NCBI GenBank assembly: GCA_002633005.1
Contig: NMRA01000060.1
Span: 227,472 to 291,471 of the forward strand
Direction of reading: 5' to 3'
From: Phoronis australis
Taxonomy: Eukaryota; Phoronida; Phoronidae
DNA: 64,000 nt
The notes beneath the pieces were generated by a model that was not told the DNA's origin, made no database searches, and saw only the letters and a list, made by a program, of their open reading frames with translations. This document shows positions 45,115-58,900 of the stretch, in pieces (the stretch's first letter is position 1; the number at the start of each line of letters is the position of its first letter). A program made the translations under genes and the position numbers.

Positions 45115-46731
45115 AGACATTTTTTATGCAATTTTATTGCTAAAGTCTCTTAAGAACAACGGCTTGCAAAGCGAAAACTTACGTTAAAGGATGCGAGCTA
45201 CAGCATAAGTTCAACATATACAGACAAGATTAATTTAGAATTATGCAAAATATACAAACAAGATAGGAATACTAGAAACCCCAAATGATCAAATTTTACG
45301 TGAAAATCGTCTATTAAAATGTCAAACTACAAATCTTTACGAACTTAAACAGTCCAATAGATTTGATATCCCTAACCATGAGCATTAACACCAATTCTAG
45401 TACAAGTTGATGTCATAAAATAAACGTCTGCAAACTTGAGACTTTGCGGACTGTACAGTATACAAATGTAATAAAAATAATAGTAACAAAAAGATCTGAT
45501 ATCACTCAGAACTCGCAACACCTATCGTCTCATTTCCGTAGCACCAATGAGAAGGGCATACAACATTGCGATGCTCCCTATTGTAAGAATACAAAATTAA
45601 ACCATCATACCATCCTATAGAGATTAACGCAACATGCACGTTGAAATCACCACTTGATCGATACAATAACCATATCTCATGGAAATGCAAACATTTTACG
45701 CACAACAGAACAGACTGCTGTAAAATGCAGGACAAAATCACCATCTATCGCTAATGAAGTCCGAATTTACAACACTTTCAGTTCATCTATAAAATTCCAA
45801 GTCGCACTGTCTTAATCTGTCATTCACTCGAATGCGCAAAACCTTAACCATGAGCATATGACCACTGTTTCCTTACGACACAATCCAGGCAAGTTTTACA
45901 GTCTAAATGCAACCACAGACTTTATCAAACAAAAATCACCCAGTCTGCATTGCCACATAATTTTGCGTAATACTAAAATACACCTTAAAATAAAGCAAGA
46001 TATATAAAAATGACAATTACGGACAATATCTAGTATATACAACCCTGTCGGCACCTTTCATACGTGCATTTTATATTTACAATAAATAATGAAATATTTA
46101 CACGAGGGGCCTACACACCGACGAGGGTGAAACAACGGTTACGAAAATAGTGCACTTCAGTCATCAAAAGCTACACACACACACTTATACGCGGCTTGAA
46201 TAACAAGTGGAATGCGTCCATGCAACTCTCTAACCAACCCTGGCAAGCACAGACGTGCACACAAGGTTATTCATGCGCAGGCCCTGAAGGCAAACTAAGC
46301 GTCTAAAGTTGACAGACGAGAGAGTGCAATGTTGCAGCATACAATGTTATGAGCAGTTACATTGCCTCCACCTAAACTGGACCATTAAAATGATTTCATC
46401 ACGTACTAGACACAGAAAACCTGCGTTCATTTAACAATTTTTAAAGGGGAAATAAAAATCCTCACACTACTGAAACAATTTTTCACATGGTTAAAATTAC
46501 GTAATCTCCAGACCGTGAATGTCACAGATTTGCTTAAGACGCAAGAGCTCTAGGCAAACTGAAATTTGTTTTTTTTTTACAAAAATAGACAAGTGAAAGT
46601 CGGCCTCTTTTCCACCGCCGGCGAGCTGAGTAAAAGCAGAACACACCGGAAAAGAAGCAGACTCTACACATTGATAGCATCTACGTCACAATTTCCTCAT
46701 CCAATTCCTTGGAATATAACCCAGTCAAAGA
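45115..46731 (-). other. Probable 3' UTR of the Ig-CAM gene
   Basis: 1.6 kb of stop-rich sequence follows the TAA at 46734-46732 with no exon on either strand. The first clear minus-strand AATAAA is at 45138-45133. A (CA)n tract lies at about 46170. Confidence 0.45.
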
Positions 46732-46915
46732 TTAAACGACCGAGTCCGTCGGCCGCTGCTTCTTCGATTCGCCATACTGTCCAATGAAAGAGCCGTCTTC
46801 GTTGAACTTGCCCGTGTCAATGTCGCCGTATTCATGCAGGCTGTCTTCGTCACTCTCCTGCCCAACTACCGGATCATTCAATGAACCTTGACTCGCCTTC
46901 ACTGGTTCCTCGCTC
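46732..46915 (-). CDS. Ig-CAM last exon: FIGQY tail and stop
   Basis: Acceptor TGACAG; phase 2 in (CC|G). Sixty residues: an acidic Ser-rich stretch, then FNEDGSFIGQYGESKK and the C-terminus PTDSVV. The closest family match is the L1CAM cytoplasmic domain. Confidence 0.88.
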
Positions 46916-49900
46916 CTGTCAGTCAACAAATGACAGAGTATAATGCAAGGTGTACACACTGAATGTTCAACTAAGATTAGATCAACAGCAAGTGCGGAAA
47001 GCTTTGAAAGTGTAATCAGTAACACATGAAAAGAGAGAAAGATTACAAAGTAGACAAAATAATGACAAAAACTGGTCTGTCATGCCAAGAGAAGAAAATA
47101 AAACATTTGCCATATTTCTAACTGGTTTGAAGGCTTTTGACTGAGCACGTCAGTGCAAGTCAACATTGCATGCTTAAAGGTAGGACAAGTTTTAAAAAAC
47201 TGTGAACTACGTTTCCAAGAAAATTATCATAATGAAAAAGTTGAACGTAAATGTCACGTAGTAATGTTTCATCTTCAGCGGCAGGTTGCAAAGAGCGACA
47301 CGAATGCTCGATAGGCCTGCAACCTATACTGGTTACTGAAAGGGAGATATACTAATAGTAACGGTAAACCAACTCATTTCAAGACTAAAGTACACAATGA
47401 ACGTCATTGACATTGTAACCAGGTCAAGACGGCATCAACTTAAAACAGCTCAGTCTGCGAAGACGCAGGATTGCGGCAAAATGGATACCGTAATTCTAGC
47501 AATATAACAAAAATTTCGACTGGTTCGATAACACACTTGAAAACACACGCCATGATTTGGGACAAGACGTCGGCAGAAACGGTTAGTTCAGTGGGCTAAC
47601 TACGAGTTAGGTCATACATGCTATGGCCTGAAGTCTCAGCTTTCGTCTCAGCTCAGAGGGCGATAATACAAATAAAGCAAGTTACTCAGAGCAGTAACAC
47701 CACGTCTGCTTCCGTTAAATAAGACTGGACGTGGCATGACAGTTACAGGAGCAGACAACTACGACGGATACGGTGTTAGACCAGTTATAGCACTTGACAT
47801 TTACCCATGCACGGAATCACTAGACTGGACGAGAAAGAGATGACAACACAACTTTCAAGATAAGATGTAACTTTACTGCATCTGCTATTTCTTTTGGCAT
47901 CATAGACCTTGGCGACACTAACAAAGTGTGCGCACTATTCGAATGCGTGAATACAAGCATGAAGCACTGCTTCTCTCCACTCCATATTGGCTTAGTTTAC
48001 CCTCTCTCCTAGTACCAAGTATGGCAGCAGTGGACATCACCTCTGTACGTTGTTAAGAGGTGCAAACAGACATTGACAGTGTGATTAAGTGCAGAGACTA
48101 TTACAAGACACTGTTAAGTGCTTGCTAAACAGCTGTCGGTGTTGCATGCAGACACAGTGACTCTAAACCAAGACATGTGTCTTTCAACAGTGAAGACACG
48201 AACACTACAACACGACATTTAATTTCGACAACACACGGCTGAAAATGTAGGAACAGGGGGTGTGGGATTTACGACCAATCACGTGAAAGCTGAGACCAAA
48301 GGGCATAACCATGCATTGTCATGCTTTCAAGCACGAATACGAGTTATGACCGCGTTCGCCTGGCGGGCACGACAGCAGTCGAACGACGTCGCCACTAACC
48401 TAATAGTCAACAGTCGTATTCTCATCCCTGAAAACAGACCGGTTCGTTCAATACGCGAGTCAAAGAAGGTTGGCACTGTGGTTGGCCAAATAAAAGTATT
48501 CAAACACAAAGCATTTCAAAAAATGTTGACCACACTGGGTTATGCACAAGAGTTATGCGGCTTGTATTTTAGACTGTGTTGAACAGCTTGAAATTCAATA
48601 GCCACAATCTTAAATGGTCAATGGTTCATAAAACATCAATAAAATGTGTAGACAGGATATTAACTGTGCTTTTTATTTATACATAATAAATATATAGCAA
48701 TAAAGTCTTGATACAAAGAAATTGCTAAAAGGTTAACGTGTCTTTCAATTTGCGCGGTCTGGTAATAATTTCTTAAGATTTCTCAAGAAACACAGAAGAC
48801 GTAAGCTCAACAACTGACAATAACTATAACTTGAAATGCTAACCACTCCAAAACATGACCGGAGAAAGAAACGGTAGATGTGAACACGTGACACGGTAAT
48901 AAGCAAGACCAACCATTGACATTTTCACGAAGTGGTGAAAATTATGCAAACACATCTTCGGAGCAGAGACTGACGGGAGGTTTTTCCATCGAGTTAAGAA
49001 AGGATTAGTAGCTCTCCATTTTCATCAGTTTTGGTTTTCTGCTAATTGGGAAACACTTTGACAATGTTAACAAGAAACACAATGTGTAAGCAGTCGACAA
49101 GTCGTCTCTACTTATCGCATATTACGAGACACACACATTACATGGTGCTGATGCCTCCTAGCTCTATTTGCAAAAAGGTCAATGGTCTCAAAGGATTTCC
49201 TGTAAGCGTAACACGAGAATTAGGCCCAGCAAAGCAAACAACTGACCAATGAAAAGATTGTATCAGGCGTGAATCCAGAAGAGGGTTTAGAATTTCATGT
49301 TCGGCCAATTTTGCATTGAAGTAATGAAGGAATAGAAAGTGACCCCCCCCCCTCCACATTCTGGATTCGCACCCAAATTGTCTGGGGAATCTGCAAAAAA
49401 CCTTAGAAGTGTTGGAACAACAAACTCCAGGAGACTTCAATTTTATTTCATCAGACTTAGACATGAGAAGCGTAAACTCCAAAGTCACGGTTCTAAATGA
49501 ATACTTTCATTTAAACTTGCCATGAATGGTTAAACATGCTTTTCCTAAACAGTTACAATAAGACATGATTAAGATAAACACACAACGCTTGATGCAGATT
49601 CCCGACACCTCAACAAAGATTTGCAGAGAACTGCAGCGAGGGAAAGTTCCACTACTGGTGATGTGACGCCAGATATGAGAAAATACTTACGGTCTAGAGA
49701 AGTCTTGGAATCCGCTATCAGCCAAGTCACGTTCTGGGTTGTGGCCAGCTTTCTTTTCTTCATCGTCAACTGAAAGTGCGACATAAAGTTAGACGATAGT
49801 AAGTTTCAAGTGACAACGCACGTCAGAATCTGGTAATCTCGCAAGTTATGCAGCAGAATGTCAAACGAAAGCAGAAATGTTGCAGGGATGCCAAAGTATT

Positions 49901-52900
49901 GTAAAATGAACTATCAATCTGGAAATATATCGGCCTTATTCAATACAAAAGGTAGAGATGTAGCACCAACACTGCCAGAAACAATGGACAAGACAAAGTA
50001 TTCACTTGAGCAGGAGGCCTTTGCTCTGCGTTATCTGGCCATACACCATTTGTAGAGCAAAACTAATCAAGACAACGGACAACTACCCTTCATTAAGGCT
50101 ACGTCTGCTAACAACAAAGTGACAGGTAATGGCAGTACCATTTCAATTACAGGGTGACATAGCCGTCTTACTGATTTCCCTGTTCAACTCAGCTTCCTCC
50201 TAGCCATCATGACAGAGAATTCCGGGTCATTTTGTCTAAATACTTTTCACATCTAATGTTTTTTGTAAAATCGTGGTATACCCAAAAAGCAGNACACGTG
50301 ATACGGTAATAAGCAAGACCAACCATTGACATTTTCACGAAGTGGTGAAAATTATGCAAACACGTCTTCGGAGCAAAGACTGACGGGAGGCTTTTCCATC
50401 AAGTTAAGAAAGGATTAGTAGCTCTCCATTTTCATCAGTTTTGGTTTTCTGCTAATTGGGAAACACTTTGTCAATGTTAACAAGAAATACAATGTGTAAG
50501 CAGTCGACAAGTCGTCTCTACTTATCGCGTATTACGAGACACACACATTACATGGTGCTGATGCCTCCTAGCTCTATTTGCAAAAAGGTCAATGGTCTCA
50601 AAGGATTTCCTGTAAGCGTAACACGAGAATTAGGCCCAGCAAAGCAAACAACTGACCAATGATTGTATCAGGCGTGAATCCAGAAGAGGGTTTAGAATTT
50701 CATGTTCGGCCAATTTTGCATTGAAGTAATGAAGGAATAGAAAGTGACCCCCCCCCCACCCTCCCCGTTCTGGATTCGCACCCAAATTGTCTGGGGAATC
50801 TGCAAAAAACCTTCGAAGTGTTGGAACAACAAATTCCAGGAGACTTCAGTTTTATTTCATCAAACTTAGACATGAGAAGCGTAAACACCAAAGTCACGGT
50901 TCTAAATGAATACTTTCATTTAAACTTGCCATGAATGGTTAAGTAGATTGAACATGCTTTTCCTAAACAGTTACTATAAGACATGATTAAGATAAACACA
51001 CAACGCTTGATGCAGATTCCCGACACCTCAACAAAGATTTGCAGAGAACTATAGCGAGGGAAAGTTCCACTACCGGTGATGTGACGCCAGATATGAGAAA
51101 ATACTTACGGTCTAGAGAAGTCTTGGAATCCGCTATCAGCCAAGTCACGTTCTGGGTTGTGGCCAGCTTTCTTTTCTTCATCGTCAACTGAAAGTGCGAC
51201 ATTAAGTTAGACGATAGTAAGTTTCAAGTGACAACGCATGTCAGAATCTGGTAATCTCCCAAGTTATGCAGTCGAATGTCAAACGAAAGCAGAAATGTTG
51301 CAAGGATGCCAAAGTGTTGTAAAATGAACTATCAATCTGGAAATATATCGGCCTTATTCAATACAAAAGGTAGAGATGTAGCACCAACACTGCCAGAAAC
51401 AATGGACAAGACAAAGTATTCACTTGAGCAGGAGGCCTGTGCTCTGCGTTATCTGGCCATACACCATTTGTAGAGCAAAAGTAACCAAGACAAAGGACAA
51501 CTACCCTTCATTAAGGCTACGTCTGCTAACAACAAAGTGACAGGTAATGGCAGTACCATTTCAATTACAGGGTGACATAGCCGTCTTACTAATTTCCCTG
51601 TTCAACTCAGCTTCCTCCTAGCCATCATGACCGAGAATTCCGGGTCATTTTGTCTAAATACTTTTCACATCTAATGTTTTTTGTAAAATCGTGGTATACC
51701 CAAAAAGCAGTTTCATGAGATTACAGATACATGACACAGCTGAAAAAATAACACAAAAAATTGATTTCATCAAGAAAATTCTGAATTTCGAGGTAGGGAA
51801 CTGGTTTCAGGGTAACTTGTCCAAACTGGCTGTACCAGAAGGTAGTTCATCTTCGCAGCGGGTGACATAGGGTAACATTAGTACTTTGTCAAAATACAGC
51901 GTATGTGATAAGACTTGATGAGTTTTAAACAAAAGTGAAATTGCACCATCATCCCACATGACCAGTGAATTTAGCTCTTTCTGCACAATGCGATTTTTCA
52001 CGACTTTGCATGCGACAGTCGTCGTACAGCAATAATTGGGCAGGTGTAACAACACAACATTATGAGCTGAAAAGTCTTATACAAAGTCATTCACGACAAT
52101 CAGCATGCGCACGCCAGACTAAAGAATGTCACCGTCTCACATGGGAGATAATCATTGGGAGATACGGTAAAATCTCATCAATTTAGAACACAAAATGTTG
52201 GGAAGGTAAAACTCTATTTTTTAACTTTTTTGTAACTGATACATAGCATCAAAATAACGTTTAGCCATATTCAAGTTCCACATGAAAACTACCAACACAC
52301 AATATTTTGAAAAATTACGTACATACACAACAATGTTAGAAGATTTTGAAAAATGAAGAAGCTCAATTTTGGTGATCATTTTTGTCCAAAATGGGTGTTA
52401 TTTTACCGTAATTGTCACAGGTGTCATGTACTTCAAGGACACAAGTAAGGGTTGCAGCCCATGACTGGATAGTCGCGTACGAAAGTTGACTGAATTTGGT
52501 TAATACTCTAATAGATTGTACAACCACAACGGTCAAATAATTTGTACAGTGCATATTGCTCGACATGGATTACTAGCATAATCGCAGGACTTACCTCTGT
52601 AAGCAATCTGGCGGTTTCGGTGGATCATAACGATGATGATGATGATGAGAACTATGAGGACGACACCAGCCACGATGACACCGATCCACCACAGGTTGAG
52701 ACCGGCAGCAGCCACAGGAGCAACGACACCTGTGGGAAAGACAAGTAAACTCAGAAATGTATGCGGAGGGCCAAGAACCAAGAAGGGAGAGAGGAAAAGG
52801 GCAAACACGGGAAGAAACATGTCATGAGGCATCAAACTTTCTTCGTGTATGGATGTGCGTGAAATCAAATCAATAGCTATGTAATGTTAAACGATCAATA

Positions 52901-55900
52901 AATATCAATAATTATCATTCTAATAATTTTGATACTACTAATAATAATATAAGCACTATTTCTACTGCTGCTACTACTAACATATATAATCAACATTAAC
53001 GATAATTAGGCATAACAACACTGTCCTTGAGACCAACCGGAAACATACATATCAATATTCACCACTCAAGCCACAAGTCCAGAAATTCTTTGTTTTGCAT
53101 TATTGTAAGTTTTCTGCATAAACCAATCAAAAAGACCCAAGTCTATCTTGTCACTAGACGTAAAATAACACTGGGGCCCATTTAGGTCAACCACAACATA
53201 CGTTTTCAGAATCAAAAACTTATTAATTAACCACCAGCGTCACCTTCATCCTTGTGTACTGAGCCATTACGGGTTGAACTCGACTCAATAAAGGTTGCTC
53301 TTTCAACAGGAAAACTAACCACAGGAATATCCATTTTACACCCGTATGGCCAACACTGCCCATCTAATGTGAGACTAGACAGTGGTTAGCAGGTGACTGT
53401 GTGTGGTTTAAGGCAGGACAAGAACGTCATGGTGGCACAAAAATAGAAACTAGAGTAAGCTGTACTAGGAAAGTCTCAACTCCGAAGACAGCCGCGACAC
53501 TTTTTTAACCCGGTGACGTAAATAACCTGATCTGAACACAGGAAGCTACTATGCGAATGCCATACTATCACTGGAAAAAACAGCAAAAGGAAATGACCTA
53601 TACAAGCAAAATCTAAGACTTCAATTATCTGAAAGATGTCTGGAAAACTTAAGCCTTCGAATGCTAGAGCTAAGGCTACGAAATGATAAGGATGCTGGTT
53701 AATAAAACTGAAAGCACACTCTCTAAAACGTATTCTTACTGTTTTGTGCTATATATATCTCACCACTGCACGGCTTGTTCACAAAATTGTAGACAATCAA
53801 AGACTCAACACACATTTACACTAGCCAACCGGATTGAGAATTAATGATATTACAGGGCATTACTAGCACTGACCAATCAAAAATGTGATGTATAATTAGT
53901 CTCTAGCTGAAGATGGTTCTAACCCAACTGCAGTGCCATCTATTATCTTCAGTTACTCATCACTTGCGCCATATTCCTGATAGACATAACACATTACTAT
54001 CTTACAGTGAAAATGTCAGAGAATTTCCTAAGCAATTGGTGTTTAGTAATTTAAGGTAAATCATAAAGGAGGTTGCAAACAAAAAATGAAAAAATGCCAT
54101 TAAGGTAGAATGAGGACCAAAGACGATCTAACTTCTAAATCATGTACAATGAAATCTCACCAAGTTCGGACAAAAATAAGAGACAAACAGTCCTTACTTT
54201 TTCTAGGTCATCTCACATTGTCCTTAATGTTCAAAACAGTATCTGATGGTAGCTACATTACAAAAGTGGAAAATGATAAATTATTGATGTGGTGCTACAT
54301 ATCTTTCATGAAAAAATGAGAAACAGTTTCTCGTGTCTGTCATATTGTCAACTAAATTGGTGAGATTTTACACGATAGAAAATGAGGCACCAACTGAATA
54401 GTAGAACAACTCGTTTCAACCCAGAATGTGCTTACATATCCCATACTCTCAATACAGCGTGAGTATTATCTTGGGACACGCCTGCATTTCAGGCGCCTTG
54501 TTTCTACTTGTGTTTGCCAGAAGAAATAATTAAGGATCAGAACAAAGTTCAGTTTTCAGTAATGGTGCTATGTAGGGGGTGGAGTTCATGGTGGTATTTC
54601 TAGCACGTTTAACAGTTTCAGTAATGTTTTTTATCTTAAGAGTTGCAGATCTTTAGTCTCCCAAAAGTGCGCTTTGCCTTCTTCACACAAATATTCTCAG
54701 TCTCAAAACACAAACTTTCCATGAGAGTGGCACAACCATCTGCCAACAAAAAAACGCACAACAGTCTAACAGTACACTAATCTCTCTTCTATTTCACATA
54801 AAAATAATTACCAAACAACATTTTTTCTAATTTTCAAAAACTGATTACATCGTTAAAATGATCAAAATTTTACCAAGAAAGTTTTGCCTTAATGATCGCT
54901 GTTCAGTACTAATTATGAAGTCAAGTCGTTTCAACCAATTATCTTTGATGAAAAATTCATTTGAGTCCACATGTGTGCCATCTTGTGTACTAACGGAAAA
55001 ACATTTAATGTAAAAAAACAAGTACAACAAAAATGCAGCCAATTTGAAATTTAAGTGAAACTGGCATCATTTACACTTTAAGAATACAACTTTTCGATAT
55101 TAAATTCAGAAATAGAGCGAAACTACTGACAACAACATGCCAAGAAATTTTTTAAACAAAAACGTAAAATTACTACGTCATGAGTAAGTCATGCTGTTAC
55201 TTTCATATTTCATCACCTCTATTCAAGCAGGATACATGTTACAAAATATAATGTTGCGTCTAAGTAACAATCCATGTAAAACTTGCGTAGTCATCTCATC
55301 GAAGCGTTATGTCAAATCATTTCCAAGCTTTAGAACTACTAGGAGAACATGTGCTGTTCACCTCCTACGCACAGAAATACAATGGAATCTCGGCACAGAA
55401 GACTATAACAAGAGGTCGGGTCAGCAATGGTGTTAGCACATCAATAGGGACGAAATTGCAAAAACCGACACTACAGACAAGGTGACTCCAAGGCAGTTAC
55501 TTCTCATCAAACAATTCAATATATTTCGAGGAGAAATCTTAGTCACGATTTTTTTTAAAATTCACAATTAATCTTCTACTGATTTCCTTCACAACTTTTT
55601 GTGTAACTTGGATGAGGCTTGACATACCGTATTTCAGTGAATTTTGCAACTGTTTTGAAAAATATGCGGGTAACAGAATCGTACAGATGCTGTGGAGTCC
55701 CTCAACAATACGGGGAGGCAGCCTGATAGTTCTTAGGGTTTCTTGGAGGATAGCATACCAGAAGTTAGTGGGACTGCACTGTGGGAACCGGAGTCGGCCC
55801 ATCTCAAGGCGATGTTAACTTTCGACAAAAGCACATCTTAATACATCGGCACAACACCCGCTCATTGCAACTACTATACAGCCAACGCATGGGTGCCTTC

Positions 55901-58900
55901 TAAATTCTTAAAGCCATTACGGAGGCGCTCAATGAAAAACACAACGGCGAACGAGAAAATTAAACAAAACAAAACACAAAAATATAAAGATGTACATGAG
56001 CATGGTTTTCAAAACCAAACAGAGCGGGAAGCAAAGCTGGGTGCCAGTCAAAATGAATGGAACTTGCCACAAATGCAGTGCAGAAAAACGAACGATAGTG
56101 ACGGTGACGGCACACATAACTTCATCGACCAGCCAGCTCCCCGCGCATTTTGGTTACAGAAAACGCTCTCGAAAGCGTGATGTGTGCATATGTGAGCACG
56201 TGCGCAAATCCACCAAACAGTGGACGACAAATGAAAAACAAAAACGACGGCTAGTCCATGCGTCGGAAAGTTTTCCGTCCAGCGTCGAGAGTCTCCATGC
56301 GAATATTGACTAACCTGTCGTGAAATTGACTACGGTGCTACTGACCACCAGTTCGGTAGTCGTGGGACTAACGGTAGTGGTCACTGCAACAGAGAGATTG
56401 TTTAAAGGCTACAAGGGCCGACAGTAGCGGTCACCCAACGTTTGGTCATGTGGCAGTCACTAACACACCAGGTGGCTCGGCGCAGTGGCTGTGCCAGCAA
56501 ACCTAGTGGAACCTGCTGCAGCAGCGTGCAAGACTAGCAGGCATGCAGCGCGTGACAAAAACACAGACCATGAAAGCGTGAGTGTGCACGCATGACGGAG
56601 ACATAGAATAGAAACTAACTCTGGTTCACACTGAAATAGATTCCACTGAACAGAAGAGGGGGTATGTAATGTTAACGACGAGATGCAAATGACTATCTTG
56701 TCTGTACCAAATGCAAATGGAATTCCCTATTCACCGTGAAAAAAGTTTAGTTTTGAAGAGAAAAAACCGGTGCAGTTGCGAAAAATCATGAGTGGAAAGT
56801 AACAATTTTGAAAACCACTGCGATGGCTAAGATGGTCAGTGGTAGAGATGGGCAAAATAGGCTGTAAGAACGGACAGGCTACCTGTTACAACATAAGTGG
56901 TGATGAAATTATGACTATTGATGAGAACAAACGTGTGAGTACTAAAGTTGCTTCTAAAATGATGCACCCTCTAAGAACACACAGGAGTCATGCATCAGCC
57001 TTCATTCGCTGGGTTTCACTGGTCTAACTATCACCAACTGTCAATCATGTCAATGGGAGACTTTCAAACAGCGACATGGAATCAGATAGTAGTGGCCTCT
57101 AGAGGACACAGAAAATTTTTTACTTTTGTTTCAAACGCATCACCTCTAATTACATACGGTAAAAGGGTCTTTTCTCTAAGTCAATCATGTTCTCCTACGC
57201 TGAGTACGCTATGGACAATTAGTTCCTGGCATAGCCAGGGAGCGATGAGTCACCCATACCATGTGATCAGTCTCATTGGTTCCAGAAAGTCTCCCACTAT
57301 CTGACCAATCAAGCAAGGTTTACATATAATATCTTCCAGCAACCAGATTGCTAAAAATGGCTAGTTTCTTTAAAGGTATCAGAAGATTTCACCAAGGCCT
57401 GGCAGTAAGTCAAGGAAAAATGGAACCCGACGATTTTGGTGGTACCACGATTAAAAATACTAATTCCCAGTTATCGTAGCTATATTTCTGTATTAATTTT
57501 CCCCTGGCTTTTATCTGCTATGCATGCAACAGTGGTGAAATGAAAAAAAATGTACTTCCTCTGGAAAAAAACACCAATGACATCTTGCACTGGCTGGTGT
57601 CGACATAAGAACGTAAGTCCGCAAATGGCGATTTGCTGACAACAGGCAATTCAGGCAATTCTAGCTCATTTAGTAGTAAACAACAATAGAATTCACTGCG
57701 AGTGCTTTAGCCAGTCAATAGCTTATGCAATAATGCATTTAAAGCCCTTATAAACCTGCGCCCTGTCACAGAAACAAACTCTTGACTCAGAACACATACA
57801 ATACGTTAAAACTGAAGCGTCAGTCCTTTCCAAGTCTCAAAATCGCGTCTAATTTGAATAGCAAACAAGTTAAGATGAAGATCATAACCAGAGTGTTCCA
57901 TATCAAAACCGTTTTCAATGACGAAAGGCAGATTTATAACAAATTTCAAAAGACCCAAAATGAACGTGATAACATTACTAAGACGTGTGTCATGGACAGC
58001 AGAAGAAGCAGTCACAGTAAATATTACCAAAATAAGTGATGCAATGAGAGTTTAATTTCGCACGCTAGAACAGCGTAAAAGCACCGAAGCAGCAAAAACA
58101 ACATCTTGCCAACACGACACACCTGCACACGGTCCCAAACTAAGCAACCGCATCTACATACCTGCATCTTCTTTAAAGTACAGATGTTGTCTAGCACGCA
58201 ACTCATTCTCGGCATAGATTTTATTCTCTGGTACAACTACGCAGGTATAGAATCCATTGTAGACATCACGCGGCTTCTTGCCCGGTGGTGTCTGGCTCAA
58301 GTCAACGGTGAGCACAGATCCGCCAGGTCCGCTTTTAGTGACGCCCACCATGGTGGAGACACTCTGCTTCTCCGTGGGTATCTCGCCTTCAGGCACGTTG
58401 AAGTACCAGGATGTAGTGACTACCTCCTGTGAGTCGGAAATGTATGGGCAGCTGAACGTGTAGGCCTTAGCATCTGTTTCGGCGGTGACGGTGTGGTTTT
58501 GATCCGGCTCTCCATCCTTCCATTGGAACGGCTCTACAACATAAGCAGAACAAAATTCTTGAAAGTCATCAAGCAAGCCAATGACTTGATGAAATACAGC
58601 TTGTCGCTAGATGGCGCTAGGGTAGTTAGGAGAGAGTGTTCCATACTCTTGTATGGACTTCATGCATAGGGATATTTTCCATAGTTTTTTATCAATTCTT
58701 TGCGACCATCATTTCAATTAATTGCCACTATAGTGCAGTGGGATATTCAAATGATGCGCACAACAGCGTCCAATGTATTAAGATGTCCGTCAATGAATGA
58801 AATTGTGTTTAACCCATCAACCCAGCTCATCCTGCAGATCATGAGACACTTTTGTACTACGGCAACACTTTTTAAGAGTTGTATTGTAGAATGTTAAACT

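Noticed and set aside
48262-48582. 106-residue plus-strand frame
   Set aside because: Lies antisense within the Ig-CAM last intron with no domain or splice support.
49691-51187. Mutually exclusive duplicated exons in the Ig-CAM tail
   Set aside because: The two exons are identical, the flanking 1.4-kb copies meet exactly at an N, and series splicing breaks the frame; assembly overlap explains it better.
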